64,000 bases of DNA from Eucalyptus grandis (Eukaryota > Streptophyta > Magnoliopsida > Myrtales > Myrtaceae). The translations under genes and the position numbers were made by a program. The stretch lies in the NCBI RefSeq assembly GCF_016545825.1, contig NC_052614.1:42006072-42070071 (forward strand), read 5' to 3'. Below are positions 11,568 to 25,200 of this stretch, piece after piece (positions within the stretch are counted from its first letter, which is position 1; the number at the start of each line of letters is the position of its first letter). Under the pieces are notes generated by a model. The model was not told where the DNA came from, did no database searches, and saw only the letters and a program-made list of their open reading frames with translations.

Positions 11568-11607
<40 letters not shown>

Positions 11608-12035
11608 GTAGAAAGACCTTCCATGGCACAAGAAAAGCCTATGTGAGGTGGAGAAAAAGGACTTGTTGGGGAGGTCATCGATGAGCCCAATGTCAGTGCC
11701 AGCGAAAGTGCGAAGGACGATGGGGTTGTGGAAGAAGAAGAAGAAGAGTGGAGGTGTAGAAAGAAAAGAATGACCTCCAAAAGAGAAAATAGAGTGAAGA
11801 TTTGCAAAAGTGGAGAATGAGATGTCAAAGGCATCGAAAACAAGTAGAAGAAGGAAAGTCGACCCGCAAAGAAAATGAAGAAGAAATAAAATAAAAAGCA
11901 TTTACCAAATAATTAAAAAAACACTTTTATAAAATTGTATTAGAAGTGGTAAGCCCCACAAGGATGGTATGGTCAAAGTACAAAATAATAAGTGTCTAAG
12001 TTAATTGAAGAGTAGAAAAAGCATGGCCTTATTTT
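11050..12035. mobile_element. Inverted-repeat element of about 1 kb with GC-poor interior
   Basis: The block TTTTGACCATATTATCCCTTG then TGGG..CCACCACTT at about 11102-11150 matches the reverse complement of about 11930-11985 (TTTGACCATACCATCC and GTGGGGCTTACCACTT). The arms extend outward into CACTTCC/ACACTTATT-like sequence, so I give approximate borders. The interior is pyrimidine-rich on the left and purine-rich on the right, with an (AT)n microsatellite at about 11571-11602. Open frames here (for example 149 codons at 11029-11478) are low-complexity and shadow the inverted repeat. I do not call them genes. Confidence 0.5.
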
Positions 12036-14340
12036 TATGCATCTTCATTATCGTTACTTCCCTTATCTTTTGATCTGGCTCACAAAACGGTAAATATATA
12101 TGTTCCTCGTTTCTCTGCTGACGTATTTAATACCTGTGGGGAACGTGGGATATTCTTAAAGCATTTTGTCAGTGCTGGTCACGTAATAGCATCTTTTCTT
12201 GCGATGGGGATTTTCCAAAATTCTTTTCTATTTGATTTTGATAAGATGGGTACTCACCTATGGTGGGGGGACTCGGTAACCCTATAAGAATATGAAAGAC
12301 TATGTTAATGCAAGAATCTTTAGGGATTAAAAGATTGGAAACTATATATCATTACCCTTCACTTGCATTTATCCTTTGCGTGATAACATTTCATGAAATC
12401 ATTCTCTTGGATGTTTGGCAGCTCCAAATTGCCCTTTACCTGCATTTGTCTTTAAGCGTTTAATGTTTCTCTAGAAAAGAGAATCATGTTAGAAACGGTA
12501 TCAAAAGAAGACAATGAATCATGTGAGGAGAATATTATGAAGGGTAAATTGGAACCGATATAAAATTGCCCTTCATTCACATTTTGTTGTCTTGACTTTT
12601 CGGTATTTTCGAAAAGAAATATGCAGAAAGAATATATGCAAGATATACGTAGATCACCTAAAGTGGCTAGGATCACTTGGAAAAAAAAACGGTTATATGG
12701 CCCTAAACTTATCTGTGAAGAGCATTTCCTTATTATATATGACACTTCGCAAAGTTCAAAGTCTTTTCCTTTTTAAATGCTTGTTTCAATGAGACTGTTA
12801 ACCTATATGGAGCCTGAAAAAAATTTAACGTGGATCATCAAATGTATTTCCAAGCTAACTTGAATATCTTGTTCCCAAATAGGGCATTCAGATGTTGTCG
12901 AATTCACTAAGTCTAAGTGAATGTGAGAGGTTAAAGGAGAGGGATACTCCTTGCTTCGACATTTGAGGACATTGTTCTTTAGATGCTTGGCCCCATTCGT
13001 TGCCTCAATTATCGCCCACATATAATTCCTTAGCGAGAGGCGTTGACCTGAAGATATGCTTTCCTTTAATATATATTGCCCTAACATGCTTGTTTGACGG
13101 GTAGGTGCTTCTTTTTCTTCTTCTTCTTCTTCTTTTATTTTAAATTTATTAGCTTGTTGGAGGAAGGCTCCTCCTACAAAAAAAAAAAGACAAGGTCAGA
13201 CACACTTGTGAAGTAGAAAAACTAAATACATTGAAACAGGTACTTCCCTTATAGGTTGCATTATTCTGTCCAATTATGACGCAACCTCTCATTTGTTGGG
13301 GATGGATTTTATGACTTTGTCCCAGTATTCTTCTTTGGGGAGGATGGAAGGGAGTTTATCATGCTTCGCATCGAATTCGATGCTCTCTTGGGGATGGATT
13401 TTATGACTTTGTCTAGTATGCTTATTTGGCAGAGATGGAAGGGAGTTTATCACACTTCACATCGAATCTGATGCTTTCTCATGCTTCCTTAGTGGAAATT
13501 TTACCTTGATTGAATGCACGCTGTGCTTGGCCGTTGATTTTGATGCGCTTTGCCTTGCTACACTTATGTCGGATCTTTTATCCCAACCCAACCTCAGTCT
13601 ATCATTCCCAATAAGTGCTCCCTTCACATCAAGGGAGAAACCTATCATTTGCTTGCACGAATTTGGGCTAAGACAATGATTGAGATATATCCTCTTATTG
13701 TTCCTTGGCATCTTGTTTGAGAGGTCTCAACATTTTGTGTTTCGTTAGGCTTGTCATGTGATTCTTTAATCCATCTCCATCATCCCTACACATGAGAAGC
13801 GATGCATCATTTCTATACTAATGTGCATTAAAGCTTTAGGAACGTGATACACCCTTTCTCAACCATCGGGCGGTTGTTCGTTGTTCCACTTAGACACAAT
13901 GATCCCCCCTCTTCCTCAGTTTGAGAGTCGACTGTTCTATTTGAATCCTTCTTTTGTCAAGGTGGGAGATCATCCTTGAAAATAGGCATTTTCTATCTCT
14001 TTATATATGACTCCTATTTGCTAGTTTGCGTTAATCCGCTTTGGTGATTTAGAAGAAGTGGCTGCTGATTTCAATTGATTCTATGAATATGTAAGTGGGG
14101 AGTTCCCTATTTTAGGGAACTTGGTGACATGTTCCAACTCGCTTATAGGCGAGACCTTCATTCCTCACTTGTGTACTTTATTAGGAAGAATTTTTGTTAA
14201 CCTGTTTTGGCAAAAATTGATAAATAAATAAAAAAATCAGTGGTTGCACAAGAAATTCCTACTAGAACGATGACAACCTTACCATTTCAAAAACATTGTC
14301 CTACGGATCAACTTACGAAATCGACTAAGTGAAGAGATAA
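12036..14340. other. Stretch without recognisable gene
   Basis: Mixed-composition DNA with only short open frames (94 codons at 12803-13087, minus; 84 codons at 13457-13711, minus) that match nothing I recognise. It contains a direct duplication at about 13298-13480, a (TTC)n run at about 13109-13137 and a short poly-A. It could hold decayed genes or old transposon sequence, but I cannot support any specific call. Confidence 0.4.
13298..13480. repeat. Imperfect ~90-bp tandem duplication
   Basis: Two consecutive units each run GGGGATGGATTTTATGAC, then TTTGTC, GGATGGAAGGGAG or GATGGAAGGGAG, TTTATCA, CACATCGAAT or GCATCGAAT and TGATGCT. The units start at about 13298 and 13389. They differ by several substitutions, so the duplication is not recent. 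Confidence 0.7.
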
Positions 14341-16180
14341 TGTCACGACCCCAACTCTATTCCTAGGGTCACGAGAATCAAGGATTATTTTCGTGACGTC
14401 CTAGGCACGTCGCCATCCCATTTCTCTTTATATTTTCATTAAGCACATGTGGAAGCGTACATACAACACTCGGACAAAAACAAGCAGCTAGGAAAACAAC
14501 CATTTAGAAACACATAATTACATTAGCTACGTTTACAAGCCCTTCTATCATAGGCCGTTATATTTACAACTACCACATCTTCAAAGGGTTGGGGTAAACC
14601 TTGGCTCCTCTAGCAAGATTGCAACTGCCAAAATTGATGTGAGACTTCCATGCTTACAAGACTAAAAGGATGAGGGGTGAGTTTTGGGGAAACTCAATAA
14701 GTATAACCCACTAATTTCCGAGTAGGAGGATGCCTTGCTCATCAACAGGCACATAACTTATCCAAAACATTAGTCGGTCTACCAATAGCAACACAAAAGC
14801 TTTGTCTTGGATGAAACATGAGAAATTCTCAGTTAACAATATGCAAGCATAACTCGATATTGACCCACAACATGAGGAACTAAGCATAACCCAATATTCA
14901 TCCACACCATGAGAAACTCACGCCTCACTAATGATACGCTGTATAACCAAAATCTATTTCATAAAAGGAGAAACTAATGCACATGAGATTCATTTATTAA
15001 CAGTCGAAATCCATTGACTCTTTCGGAATCCACCGGGCATCCGAACTTAATCGGGCAACGTCCCCTAATCGAAGGGTGACGGCTAGAACTGTCACAACAT
15101 CTCATCCTTCTGATGAGGCATCCCGTTGGCGTGGGGGCATCTCGTTCTTATTAATGAGGCATCTCGTTGGTGAGAGGGCAACGTTGCCGAATCCATCGGT
15201 CGACGGCTAGAAATTAGTCCATCATGTGACCATGCATCAAGCATCACAATCCAATTCTTATCTTCGCTTTTAGTTCAAGGGCCTGAAGGTGTGCCATGCA
15301 TAAGTGTGTAAAATGACTTATTGAAACTGAGACATTAAGCATGCCGAGTACGAATCAAGGACCGTGACTTGATCCGACAGGTTTGAGCACTGATCTAGTA
15401 CCCAACTTGGCTCAAGAATGATATACCTCGATATCGCACCGAGACCATGATAGGACTGGTCCATCATGACGTGTTCACCAACCTAGTACCAAACTTGGCT
15501 CGGGAACAATACGCCTCAATACCACACCAAGACCATGAAAAGACTGGCCCGTCGTGATATGTTCACCGACCTAGTTACCAAAGTTGGCTCGTGAACAATA
15601 TGCCTCGATATCGCACCAAGACTAAGAAAGGATCAATTCGTCGTGATCCCACGTACGTCAAGGCCAACAAAACCCTTTTTCGGAGCTCGGGACGAGAACT
15701 AGAACATGCACTTGTGAAAACGGTTGGAATTAGTTTTGTAAGGAAATAGCAGGCTTTCACAAAAATGGTTTTCGAATATAATAGGTTTGTATCAAAACAA
15801 AAACTAAAGTATATCAAATAAACACACAAACCAAGCTTCTTCCAAAGCAATTCAAGCTAAAACACGAGCTAAGCTCAACAAACAAGAACCGAAATCAATC
15901 AAGGAACAAAGTCATAACCCAACCTCAAGCAGCAACAAGTCAATCAACTTTAGTCAAGAACTTGTCACACGCTCGGCATAGCGTAACACAACGTCCTAGC
16001 CAAATATTAGTAAGTTCTACTTACCATACTTTAAGGAACTGCCTAGGTGATCGAGCAACGTGCAACCAAGAAAACGGGCAAAAGGGGCATGATCACAAAA
16101 AAGAGAGAGAGGGTGACGGTGAGGGTGAGGTTGAGAGAGTGAAGAGGGAAGAGGGAGTGGTGTGGAAATGAGGGGAGGGA

Positions 16181-16216
<36 letters not shown>

Positions 16217-18200
16217 GGCAAACCCCTCATGATGATTTTTCCAAATGGACCAATCATCTTCATGTAGGTGGACAATCTAGGCAAGTTAAAGAGATGGGTG
16301 GAAAGTCTAGTTCTTAGGGGCGACACTTGCTCATCTTTCCGTTGGTCTATCTAAGGGGTTGAGTCATCATGAAATAATTACATGTAATTATTATGGGGAC
16401 ACCTAAGCTAATGACTAAGCCTCTCCCATTAATATTTGGATCTTGAGTAATCACTAGGCTAGATATCTTCATATTACAAACTTGCTCTCCAAGTTTTTAG
16501 GTTAGCAGACATTCTGGCCTATTCCTTTGAGGCACACCTCAACTTGGCATACTAGAGTCCAAAGATAATTGATGCATCCTTATCCTAAATTAAGAAGACT
16601 CTAGATTAGCCTTGCTCCTTATGTTGGACGTGCAACCCTCTCCCCTTCCAAGTTGGGTGTATGGCCCTCTTATCTTCATGTGAAAACAGTTTCGAGCAAT
16701 TTTCAAAATAAGCATCAATACCTTATCAAATGGGCTTGGAAAATTATGAAATTTTAATATGTTTTAGATAAGACCGTAAATGCAATTTTTCATAGGGAAA
16801 GACAAGTCCAATTCGTTTTATGGAAAGAGCAAAAAATTACTGAATACAGCCTAAAAATTCGTCCGTCGAGCAGATTCAATGGTCGGAGAGAAACTCATTT
16901 CGAAATCCAAATCTTCACAAAACTCTTTAAAATTTATATATGTTATAGAAATGATGTCCTTTAAAACTTTATGTAGGAAGCATGGTTAAATTTGAAATGG
17001 AAGATTTTATAAAAATTCGAAAATGCAACCTGATCACCGTTTTCACTACAAGGGATAGGTTCCAAACGGCGAATTATCGGGTCTTCGTCCAAACCATTTC
17101 ACCTAATAAACATATGAAATTTAAGTATGTTTTATATCAAGATGTTTAGAACAACTTTCATGAAGGAAGTTTCTTTAAATTCGCCCCATAAAAATCTGTG
17201 TAAAATTGGCAAACAACGGAGGTTCAGTAATTTCGAAAATCAAAGGTGGCAACCTTAGTCGGAAAAGAGGCGTCCCACTTGGTCAAGAAGCATTAATTGT
17301 TGGGCATCCTTATCTTTCAAGTTTCCAACTAGGTCCTAGGTTAACTTGGACACTTCATCCTCCTTCATTTAATGAAGAGATTCTAGAATTCTCTTTTACT
17401 TTATCCTTTCCTTCCTCAAGAAGGTGGTCTTCCTTCCTCAAGAAGGTGGGTTAGAGAATTCTATTGTCCAAGTTGATTCTGGGGCCGAGGAAGGGATCAT
17501 TAGGTACATCTCGAAAATTGAATTACGTACACCTGAAGTTCGGCTATTATGTTCCATATTCGCCCAAACCATTCATTTGGACAGTCGGTCAGCCAATAGG
17601 GTCAATTGTCCTTCGATCAGTTTGAGGTCAATCCTAAGGCTACCCATGGCCTAGCACTAAGCCAAGGCACTCATGGACCTTAGAATTAGTGACGGACTAG
17701 TCGGGTCTATCCCTAGGCTCACTCCGATCGGCACCCGATCCACCAGGAGGGTTGATGGTCGGTTCCATGATCGAACAACACCAATTCGAGATTCCGTTCT
17801 AATCACTAAGAATTAAATAGAGAATGATGCATTCTTGGTCAGAAGGCGGTCGCATTTGAAGATCATTTGTGTATCGGTGCATAACCGGGCAAAATCACCC
17901 GTGACCATAAACTATGACCGGTCGGATCGACCCATGACCATCTACTGATCCAAAATCATCACATGACCAATTCTCATGATCAAAAAGTCATCTTATGAGC
18001 TGGTGATCCTATCCCATCGGTGTGGTCGGTAGAAAATTCGGGCCGACACCTCGACCAATTTGTGACCGGTTAGTCGGTTGGTCGAACCGATTCGTGATTC
18101 CTTGCCGATCAAACCGATCAATCCATGGCCAATGGCCCATGGTCAATCCTTTTAGGACTTTATGACCAATCCTTATGGGGCCAGAAGTGAGGATGTTACA
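14341..18200 (-). mobile_element. Solo LTR, chromovirus (Del/Tekay)-like, 3.86 kb
   Basis: The plus strand begins TGTCACGACCCC and ends GGATGTTACA. On the minus strand this is an LTR starting TGTAACATCC and ending GGGGTCGTGACA, the usual termini of long Tekay/Del LTRs. The flanks are GATAA (14336-14340) and AATAA (18201-18205), a 5-bp duplication with one mismatch. No internal retrotransposon region adjoins either end. It contains a three-unit ~88-bp minisatellite (15392-15650), a poly-T tract at 16187-16213, and many GACCGGTCGG-like words near 17700-18100. Open frames inside are non-coding by appearance. Confidence 0.65.
15392..15650. repeat. ~88-bp minisatellite, three units, inside the solo LTR
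   Basis: CTAGTACC(C/A)AACTTGGCTC recurs at about 15394, 15483 and 15571 (the last with GTTACCAAAGTTGG). Each time it is followed by an AATGATA/AACAATA word, then TACCTCGATATCGCACC or a variant and an AAGACCATGA-like word. The units diverge by roughly one base in ten by eye. Confidence 0.7.
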
Positions 18201-18278
18201 AATAAAGTCTCACACAAGTCCTCGAAACTGATTTTTGAAACATTTTGAAGGTAAGGCATAAAAGCTCAACCCCGAGGG

Positions 18279-18318
<40 letters not shown>

Positions 18319-19600
18319 GAATGATTATTTTTATGAAATCAAATTTCATTACATCAGAAATGTGAGTTGTATGATTTACAAAAACATTGTTGGGCTCACA
18401 ATCAAGACCCAAAATAGAAAACATGACTCTTAACAAGCATGAAGACAATGGTAATATACAAGAAGATCTTGCATAGATGAGTGTAAAAATCAATTCTCGT
18501 CCTAGCTTGATCTTCTTGTATGGACAAGCAAGAAAATGTCAAAGGATGGTTGTTATTCGCATCTTGCAAGAAGAAGACAATGTCAATATGTGAATGAGAA
18601 AATGATCTATCAATGGAGTTGCCTCTTACAATGAAATTGAGACGACGGTACATGCCCCATAGTCCCTATTACGGGATTTTGGTATTTGGCCAAGATTTTA
18701 TCGTATGAGAAGGCATCATTAAAAGATCAATATATGGCCATTAATCAAATGTCCACTCCATTCTGAAATTTTCATATGCAAAAAGTGACATTAATTTTTG
18801 AAAGATTGATTTATAATTTTACTACTGCAAAAATAAGGTGATTTATTCCGAGAAATCTATACACATAATGTGATTTGATTTTCAATCCCAGAATGTAAGA
18901 AGGAAAGAATTTGATTAAAAATGCAATTTCAATTTTTGTGCCCCTATATATAATCTCGACTTGGAATTTTTTTTGTTTTTCCTTCCCATAAGTGAAAATT
19001 TAAACAAAACCATGTGTTCTATGGGGCCAAATCAAAGGTGTCTAGAACTTGCACTCAATGTTCACTTATCAAGAGTGATTGCCAATTTTATTTTATTTTT
19101 ATTACAAAGGGCATTTCATTGGTCTCTGCGAATTTCTAAGTGTAAGTTCAATAAAAAATGAGCAAATAGAAAGGAAAATGATACTTACAATAGGTGGTGA
19201 CTTTTGTCTCTGTTTTTTTTTTTATATAAAATTACATAGACATTCATATGGGATGTGGTTCGATTTCTAATCTATACAACTCAAAATGGAGCCACAGGAT
19301 TATTGATCATGATTAAGTCGGGGTTCCTATGACTCGGCTTCATCACATAGTCGACTTGTGTCACGTTATTGCCAACTAGGGTAGTAACTCTCGATGCCAA
19401 GAAAGAAATTTCGAGGTTGAGATGGACGACTTGTACTACATGATCATAATTGGAGTGGCATTCACCTCAACACCATCCTAAGAAATCTTGTGCGGCCTAG
19501 GTCCGACGGCAGGTCGTGTGTGCTAAAGTATAGTGTGATGCAAATAATATATGCACGACCATTTATAAACAGGCACCACTTCAAAAGTTCAAAACATAAA
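18201..19600. other. Stretch without recognisable gene
   Basis: AT-rich DNA with a (TA)n microsatellite at about 18281-18313. There are only short open frames, the longest 83 codons at 18402-18653 on the minus strand, with no family resemblance. The end near 19300-19600 may already belong to the degraded leader of the Tat-type element whose LTR starts at 19810. Confidence 0.4.
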
Positions 19601-19809
19601 CATTCATTCACAACTCCACACCATTAAGACAAGGGTTAACAACCACTGCCCCCTTATAACTTCCAACTATAAAAAAAAAAAACATTTAACAATCACGTTA
19701 GGGACATGCTTGGTATTCTCGTTGCCAAACAAAAATTACTTTTGAACAAAACAGATTTAGGCCTAAGTCCTCTAAGGTTTGAATCAAGTCCCTGGCAGAG
19801 TCGCCAAGC
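19600..19809 (-). mobile_element. Leader fragment of a Tat/Ogre-type Ty3/gypsy element
   Basis: Read on the minus strand, the LTR end GGTTGCGACA is followed at once by GCTTGGCGACTCTGCCAGGGAC. In Tat/Ogre lineage elements the LTR is followed by a TGGCGACTC...GGGGAC-type primer binding region, so this is the internal side of a 5' LTR in minus orientation. The gag-pol region is not present to the left, so the element is truncated. How far the leader extends left is uncertain. Confidence 0.5.
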
Positions 19810-21756
19810 TGTCGCAACCTAGCCCTTGGGGGAGGAAATAGGTTTAGGGATATTGCCTAAAAGATGGGCCTATGGCCCATGATCAGACACGAGCTCTCCG
19901 AAGCCCATACCTTGCTTGACATTGGAGGGTTCATAAGAATTTTATAATAATAAGTTGTTACTAATCTATTGGGATCACCTAGAAGCTAAATGAGGCATGA
20001 GAGTGTACCTCACTTCCTACGCAACTAAAGAACCTAGGTTCGGGGACTTGATTATACTAATTAACTAATTAGTGCCATTTTAGTACCTAATCTTGTTCAT
20101 TTAAAAAAATGATGTTTTTGTCAAGCAGTCTGGATTGATTTCATACTTATCCATTAACATATGAAGTGATCATACGGGTGCACAATCATTAATGTAATAA
20201 TTAGCAACCAAGGGAAGCATTAAATACATTTCACGAGATGGCAAAGATTTAACTCTAAGAAAAAGATAAATGCTAATCCCAACTAGACTAAAGGGGAGCT
20301 AAAATCAATGTACTAATATTACACAATTAAGGGTATTCGTCTTTAAGGACAACTAAAACCTTAAGGTAAAGCCCTAATGGATTAGTCAATTTTGAGCAAG
20401 ATTCTAAATTGAAAGACTTCCTTTTTTACGAAAAATAACCCAAAAGGTTAATTTTAACTTTTTTTGTAGATTTTTAAAATTTTAAACTTTTTAGAATTTT
20501 GGATTTTTCAAAAAAAAAATTGAATTTTCGAATTTTCCAAAACATTATGGATTTTTTTAAATCTTTTTGAATTTTTTTTTTTTTGTTATTTTTCTAATTA
20601 CTATTGAAATTTTTAGAATTTTCCAAATTTTGGAAATTTCTGGGACTTTTGAATTTTTCTTAATTTTTTAATATTTTTGAATTTTTTAAAAATTCAAAAT
20701 TTTTAATATTATCTGAAATTTTTTGAATTTTTTAATATTCTCTAAATGCTTTTGGATTTTTATTATTTTTTGAAAAATTTTAATTAATTTTTTTGAATGA
20801 ATTTTTTAAATATATTTTTAATATTTAATACTATTGTATTTGGGACAGCGGGTTTGGACCATAAACCCGATCGACTTGCCGACTTGAACCAAACCCGGAT
20901 CCGACTCAATCGATTAAAAAAAAAAAAAACATTTCTATGCTTTTAAAAAAATTATATTTTTCTTTCTTATTCTCCTTTTGTCCTGCTCCCAATTTTATCT
21001 TATTTCCCTGCACTCCTTTGCGACTCATCCTTCCAAGCCAACTTTTGCTTCTTCTTCTTTTTTTCTTTTTTTTTCTCTATTTTTTCACTTTTTTTGCACC
21101 TTTTTCTTTGATTTCTTCTTTCTACCCATCTTCTTCTTCACGACAGCTCCTTTGCATCCTCTTCACCGAACTTCTTTTTCCATGGATTTCAATCGAACCC
21201 ATACAACGCGAAACAATAACATCGTCCGAAGGCGTTGTCACCGGCACCCACAATGAGCGTCCATTTCGACCACCACTCGCCGACCAACCTCTCCGCTGAT
21301 TTCTTTTTGTCATCAAGCGGCCATTGTCGGCCACAAAGCGAGAAACGCAAAACAACATAAAAGATGATAGTGGCGAGGATAGTGAAACGACCAAACAACC
21401 AAAACCAGGGCATGCTAATAAGAAAAACCTCAACAAAACAAATCGACATGAAGACGCTCAGTTTTGGCCGAAACGGCAAAGCAAGACTAGATCTCGGTGA
21501 AGCTTTTCATTGAGCAGGTTGTGTGCGTCGTCGATTAAGTGGTCTCCAGCTCAAACATGTCTCGAGCCTAGGCTACAAAACCTTAGCAAACAGCCACCAA
21601 CATGCAGTGACCTAGCGAACGACCTATGCGGGCCAGGGTTCACAAGAGCTGGATGGTCACGAGCTCTAGCCTAGCGAGCCAAAAAAGGGCGGCAAATAGA
21701 GGGAAAAAAACAAAGGTTTACCGGTTCGAGTTTGAGGATGTCTATTGGGAGGGGTT

Positions 21757-22207
21757 TGTTGGCCGCCGAAGCGGCTTCCCGGGATCAACGTAGCTAGAAA
21801 ACCGAACATGTAGGAGGAGAATACAAAGGTTTGCGTACCTGATTTGGAATCCATTGTTCTTTATGCAGAATGACAGCGATCTAATGCTCAAATGACAAGC
21901 CAACGCTCAGGTTCTTCTCCTCTATGACTTTCAATTCTTGGCTCGATGAGACCGCCACTCATAGCTTGCCTTATGTGAGGTGCGAGAGAGTTCGTGGAAG
22001 AAATGAGTGTTAAAGGAGGGACCTTAGTGCTATTTATAAAGTTTTTGATAGACCATCTCATCACAGATCAGACCCAACTCGGTCCACACAATGTCAGGCC
22101 CATATTTGACCATTAAGAAAATCTTATGCCTTACCTTATTAGACCAACCCCATAAAACGGTAATTACAATCTCAATTAATGTAGCCCACATAAGGAAAAC
22201 TCTTACA
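21757..22207 (-). repeat. 3' LTR of the nested copia element
   Basis: It is a 451-bp repeat matching 28052-28502 with scattered substitutions. The same TATA-like element is present in both LTRs. The polypurine tract adjoins it at 22208-22219 (plus-strand reading TTCTCCCACTTG). Confidence 0.92.
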
Positions 22208-22219
22208 TTCTCCCACTTG

Positions 22220-25200
22220 GGCTATATTAATTGAGACTGTACTTTATGTGTGCACATTTATGTTGGTCTAGTGGCAATTCTTAATAGTCAATCCTATCCC
22301 ATAAAGTCTCCAACATAGAATCATGACGGTAACTGCTTGTATTCATACAGAGCCTTTCATGGTCACGAATGCTTTCAACTTTATTTATATGGATTCAATA
22401 TGGTTGTGTGGCAAATGGATAACACCTCATAAAGAGCAATACTTTATGTGTTATCCCCCTTGTCGGTCACTATGCTCTTACCTTAAGTGTCACAGAAAAC
22501 CGGATATGCCACTAGAGAATATTTTATGGTTCTAATGAACCAACATATATCTTATCTTTGTGGTTAACTTTTCTTTATGTGTAATCAAGACATATGTTCA
22601 AAGTTGATAACTAGATGCCCCCAAGCCTTCACTTAAAGCTTACACAATATCTTGAGATTTTCATTACATATAATCAATTCAATATGGTGACCACGCATTC
22701 ATGAACACTTTATTGAATGTGAAACATATATAAGCTTTATTAGAGTAAAATCAAAACAGCTCCCACTATACAACAGCATCCAATGATGCTTCTTAGCCCA
22801 TGTTCACGACATGTCGTTCAAGTACACAAGGGCGGAAATCTTTAATTAGTGGGTCTACAACCACATCATATGTGGAAATATGCTTTATTGTAGTGTCACC
22901 ATTCTATATTGTTTCTTTATGGTCAGAAACCTAACCGTCATATATCTAGACCCCTCAAGACCCTATTGTTGTTGACAAACAACACTGAAGAGTTATTGTC
23001 TCGATATAATCGTATGGGTCTATTCATAATATCAAATATGTATCAAATGTGATCAACTCTTTAATGAGGTTTCGAAGTCACATATCCTGAGTAACAACTA
23101 AAAGTCATGTTATAAACTCTGTTTATACGATAAAGATAATATAGATTTATGTTTATCACTTTGTCATAACATTGCACATTTTGCTAATACAAATATATAT
23201 TATGTTATCAACTTCTTGTTATCCTTATAGTTAGTAAAATTTGCATTCGAATACCCTACTAGCTCTAGATCTTGAACATATTTGCTAGTATATAGTTTTT
23301 TTATCATTTTCAGTGTCTTAAAACCTCATTGGCAGCAATCCAGTGATTATGTCTTAGACTTGACTGATATCTGCCAAAAAGTTTTGCTACAAAAGCAACA
23401 TCTAGCCTAGTGCAGACTTAAGCATGTGTGATACTTGTAAGTACACTAGCATAAAGTGTATCCTTTATTTGGATTTTCCCAAAATTTGAATAAGGACAAT
23501 GCCAGATATTTAATCTATCAGCCCTAACAACAGCAAGAACTCCTGGCTTATTGAATATTTTTAAAATACAATCAACATATGCAATCTAAGATAAATCTAA
23601 TATACGCTAAGAACGATCTCTATAAATCTCAATGCCAAGGACAAAAGGTACTTGACTAGAATCTTTCAAGTCAAAATTCATCAACAATATCTATTTTATC
23701 TTATGCAGTAATCCAATATTGCTATCGCAAGCAAGTTATCACTTACATGGAATATAAGAAAATTAAATTTTCTCCCACTAACCTTGTAGTATATACACTG
23801 ATCTACTTTATTCTCAGCAAAATTGAATGAAGTGATAATGCTATAAAACTTCAAGCACCGTCTGATCTACAGACTTTCTTAAAGCCATAAATAAGGATTT
23901 TCTATTTACACACATGCTTACCCAAATCATCAGCTGCAAAACCTTCGGGTTATATCACATAGATTTATCTATCAAGGTATCCATTGAGAAACACAGTTAG
24001 AATAATCTATCTAATGTAACTCCATATAAAAAAATGAGCTAGTAATACCATATTCACTTTGAACTAGTCTTTAGAAAAGACTAAGCTTCTTTTGAGTGAA
24101 ACCTTTCACTACTAGTTTGAGTTTAAATTTCTTAATATATCATTTGGAATTCATTTTAGTCTCATACACCCATTTGCAGTGGATAAGCTTGTGACCCTCA
24201 GTCAATTCAATAGGCTCTCAAACATTATTACGTTTTAAATTGCATCCTGTCTTTCATCATATCACCAACCACAAATCAGACCAAGGACAAGAAACAACAT
24301 TTACATATAAGTCACTAGATCGACCACACAAAAAATTTCGCAATTATGCTCTCACAGATAGACTATATAGTTTGGTGGTATAACTGAATGTCTTTTCGTA
24401 ACAGATCTCTTGAGTGGAACTACTATCATTTTATCTTTCACTTGAGAGGCTTGGGAAACCTTATTAGGAATTGTATCAATAACAGTATCCTAAACCTCAC
24501 AAACTTAGTTTGTTGTGCAAAAGACTCCACAATTGTCTGTATAGGCAAAGACAAAGACACAATGGTCCCCACCGTACTACTATCTTTAATAGTCTAAGAG
24601 TAGTTACTTTATGCATTTTTGTCAAACTCTAGAGACTTCACTATCTGTAATTCCACAATTCTTGTGCCTCCATTGGGATAATAAAACATGATATCTCTTT
24701 AAATGATCTGGGTATGATATGAGTGGTTCTAGATTCCAACTTACTTAATGTTGGATTATATAATCTCATTTCTGTAGGACGCTCTAAACCTTAAGATGAT
24801 TCGAGTCAAGTTTACGTCAAATCCACAACTCAAAAGGGAGCTAATGGAACACATTTTGTAGTGATACGGTTTAATGCATATTGGGTTGTTTTGCCTCATA
24901 GAAAACTTGATAAATTAATCCTAGTAATCATACACATTATCATGTCCATCATGGTGGAATTACCCCTTTCGGCCACACCAATTTGTTCCAAGCCTTTTGG
25001 GTATAGTAAACTAAGTTATTATCCCAGAATCTTCGAAGTATTTAACAAAAGGCCCTTTAAGCTATCCAGCATTGTCATATTTGTTAAAATACTCACCACT
25101 GTGGTCATATCTAACAATCTTTAAAACTCATCCCAACTGTTTCTTGGCTTTAGTCCGAAAAAATTTGAATATATCCAAAGATTTAGACTTTTCTTTAATC

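Noticed and set aside
11571..11602. (AT)n and other microsatellites ((TA)n 18281-18313, (TTC)n 13109-13137, (GA)n 47658-47680)
   Set aside because: Ordinary simple repeats; noted only as landmarks. No CRISPR-like regular spacing anywhere in the window.
21122..21479. Overlapping minus-strand frames of about 100 codons
   Set aside because: They lie in the GC-rich part of the Tat-type LTR interrupted by the copia element; no domain.
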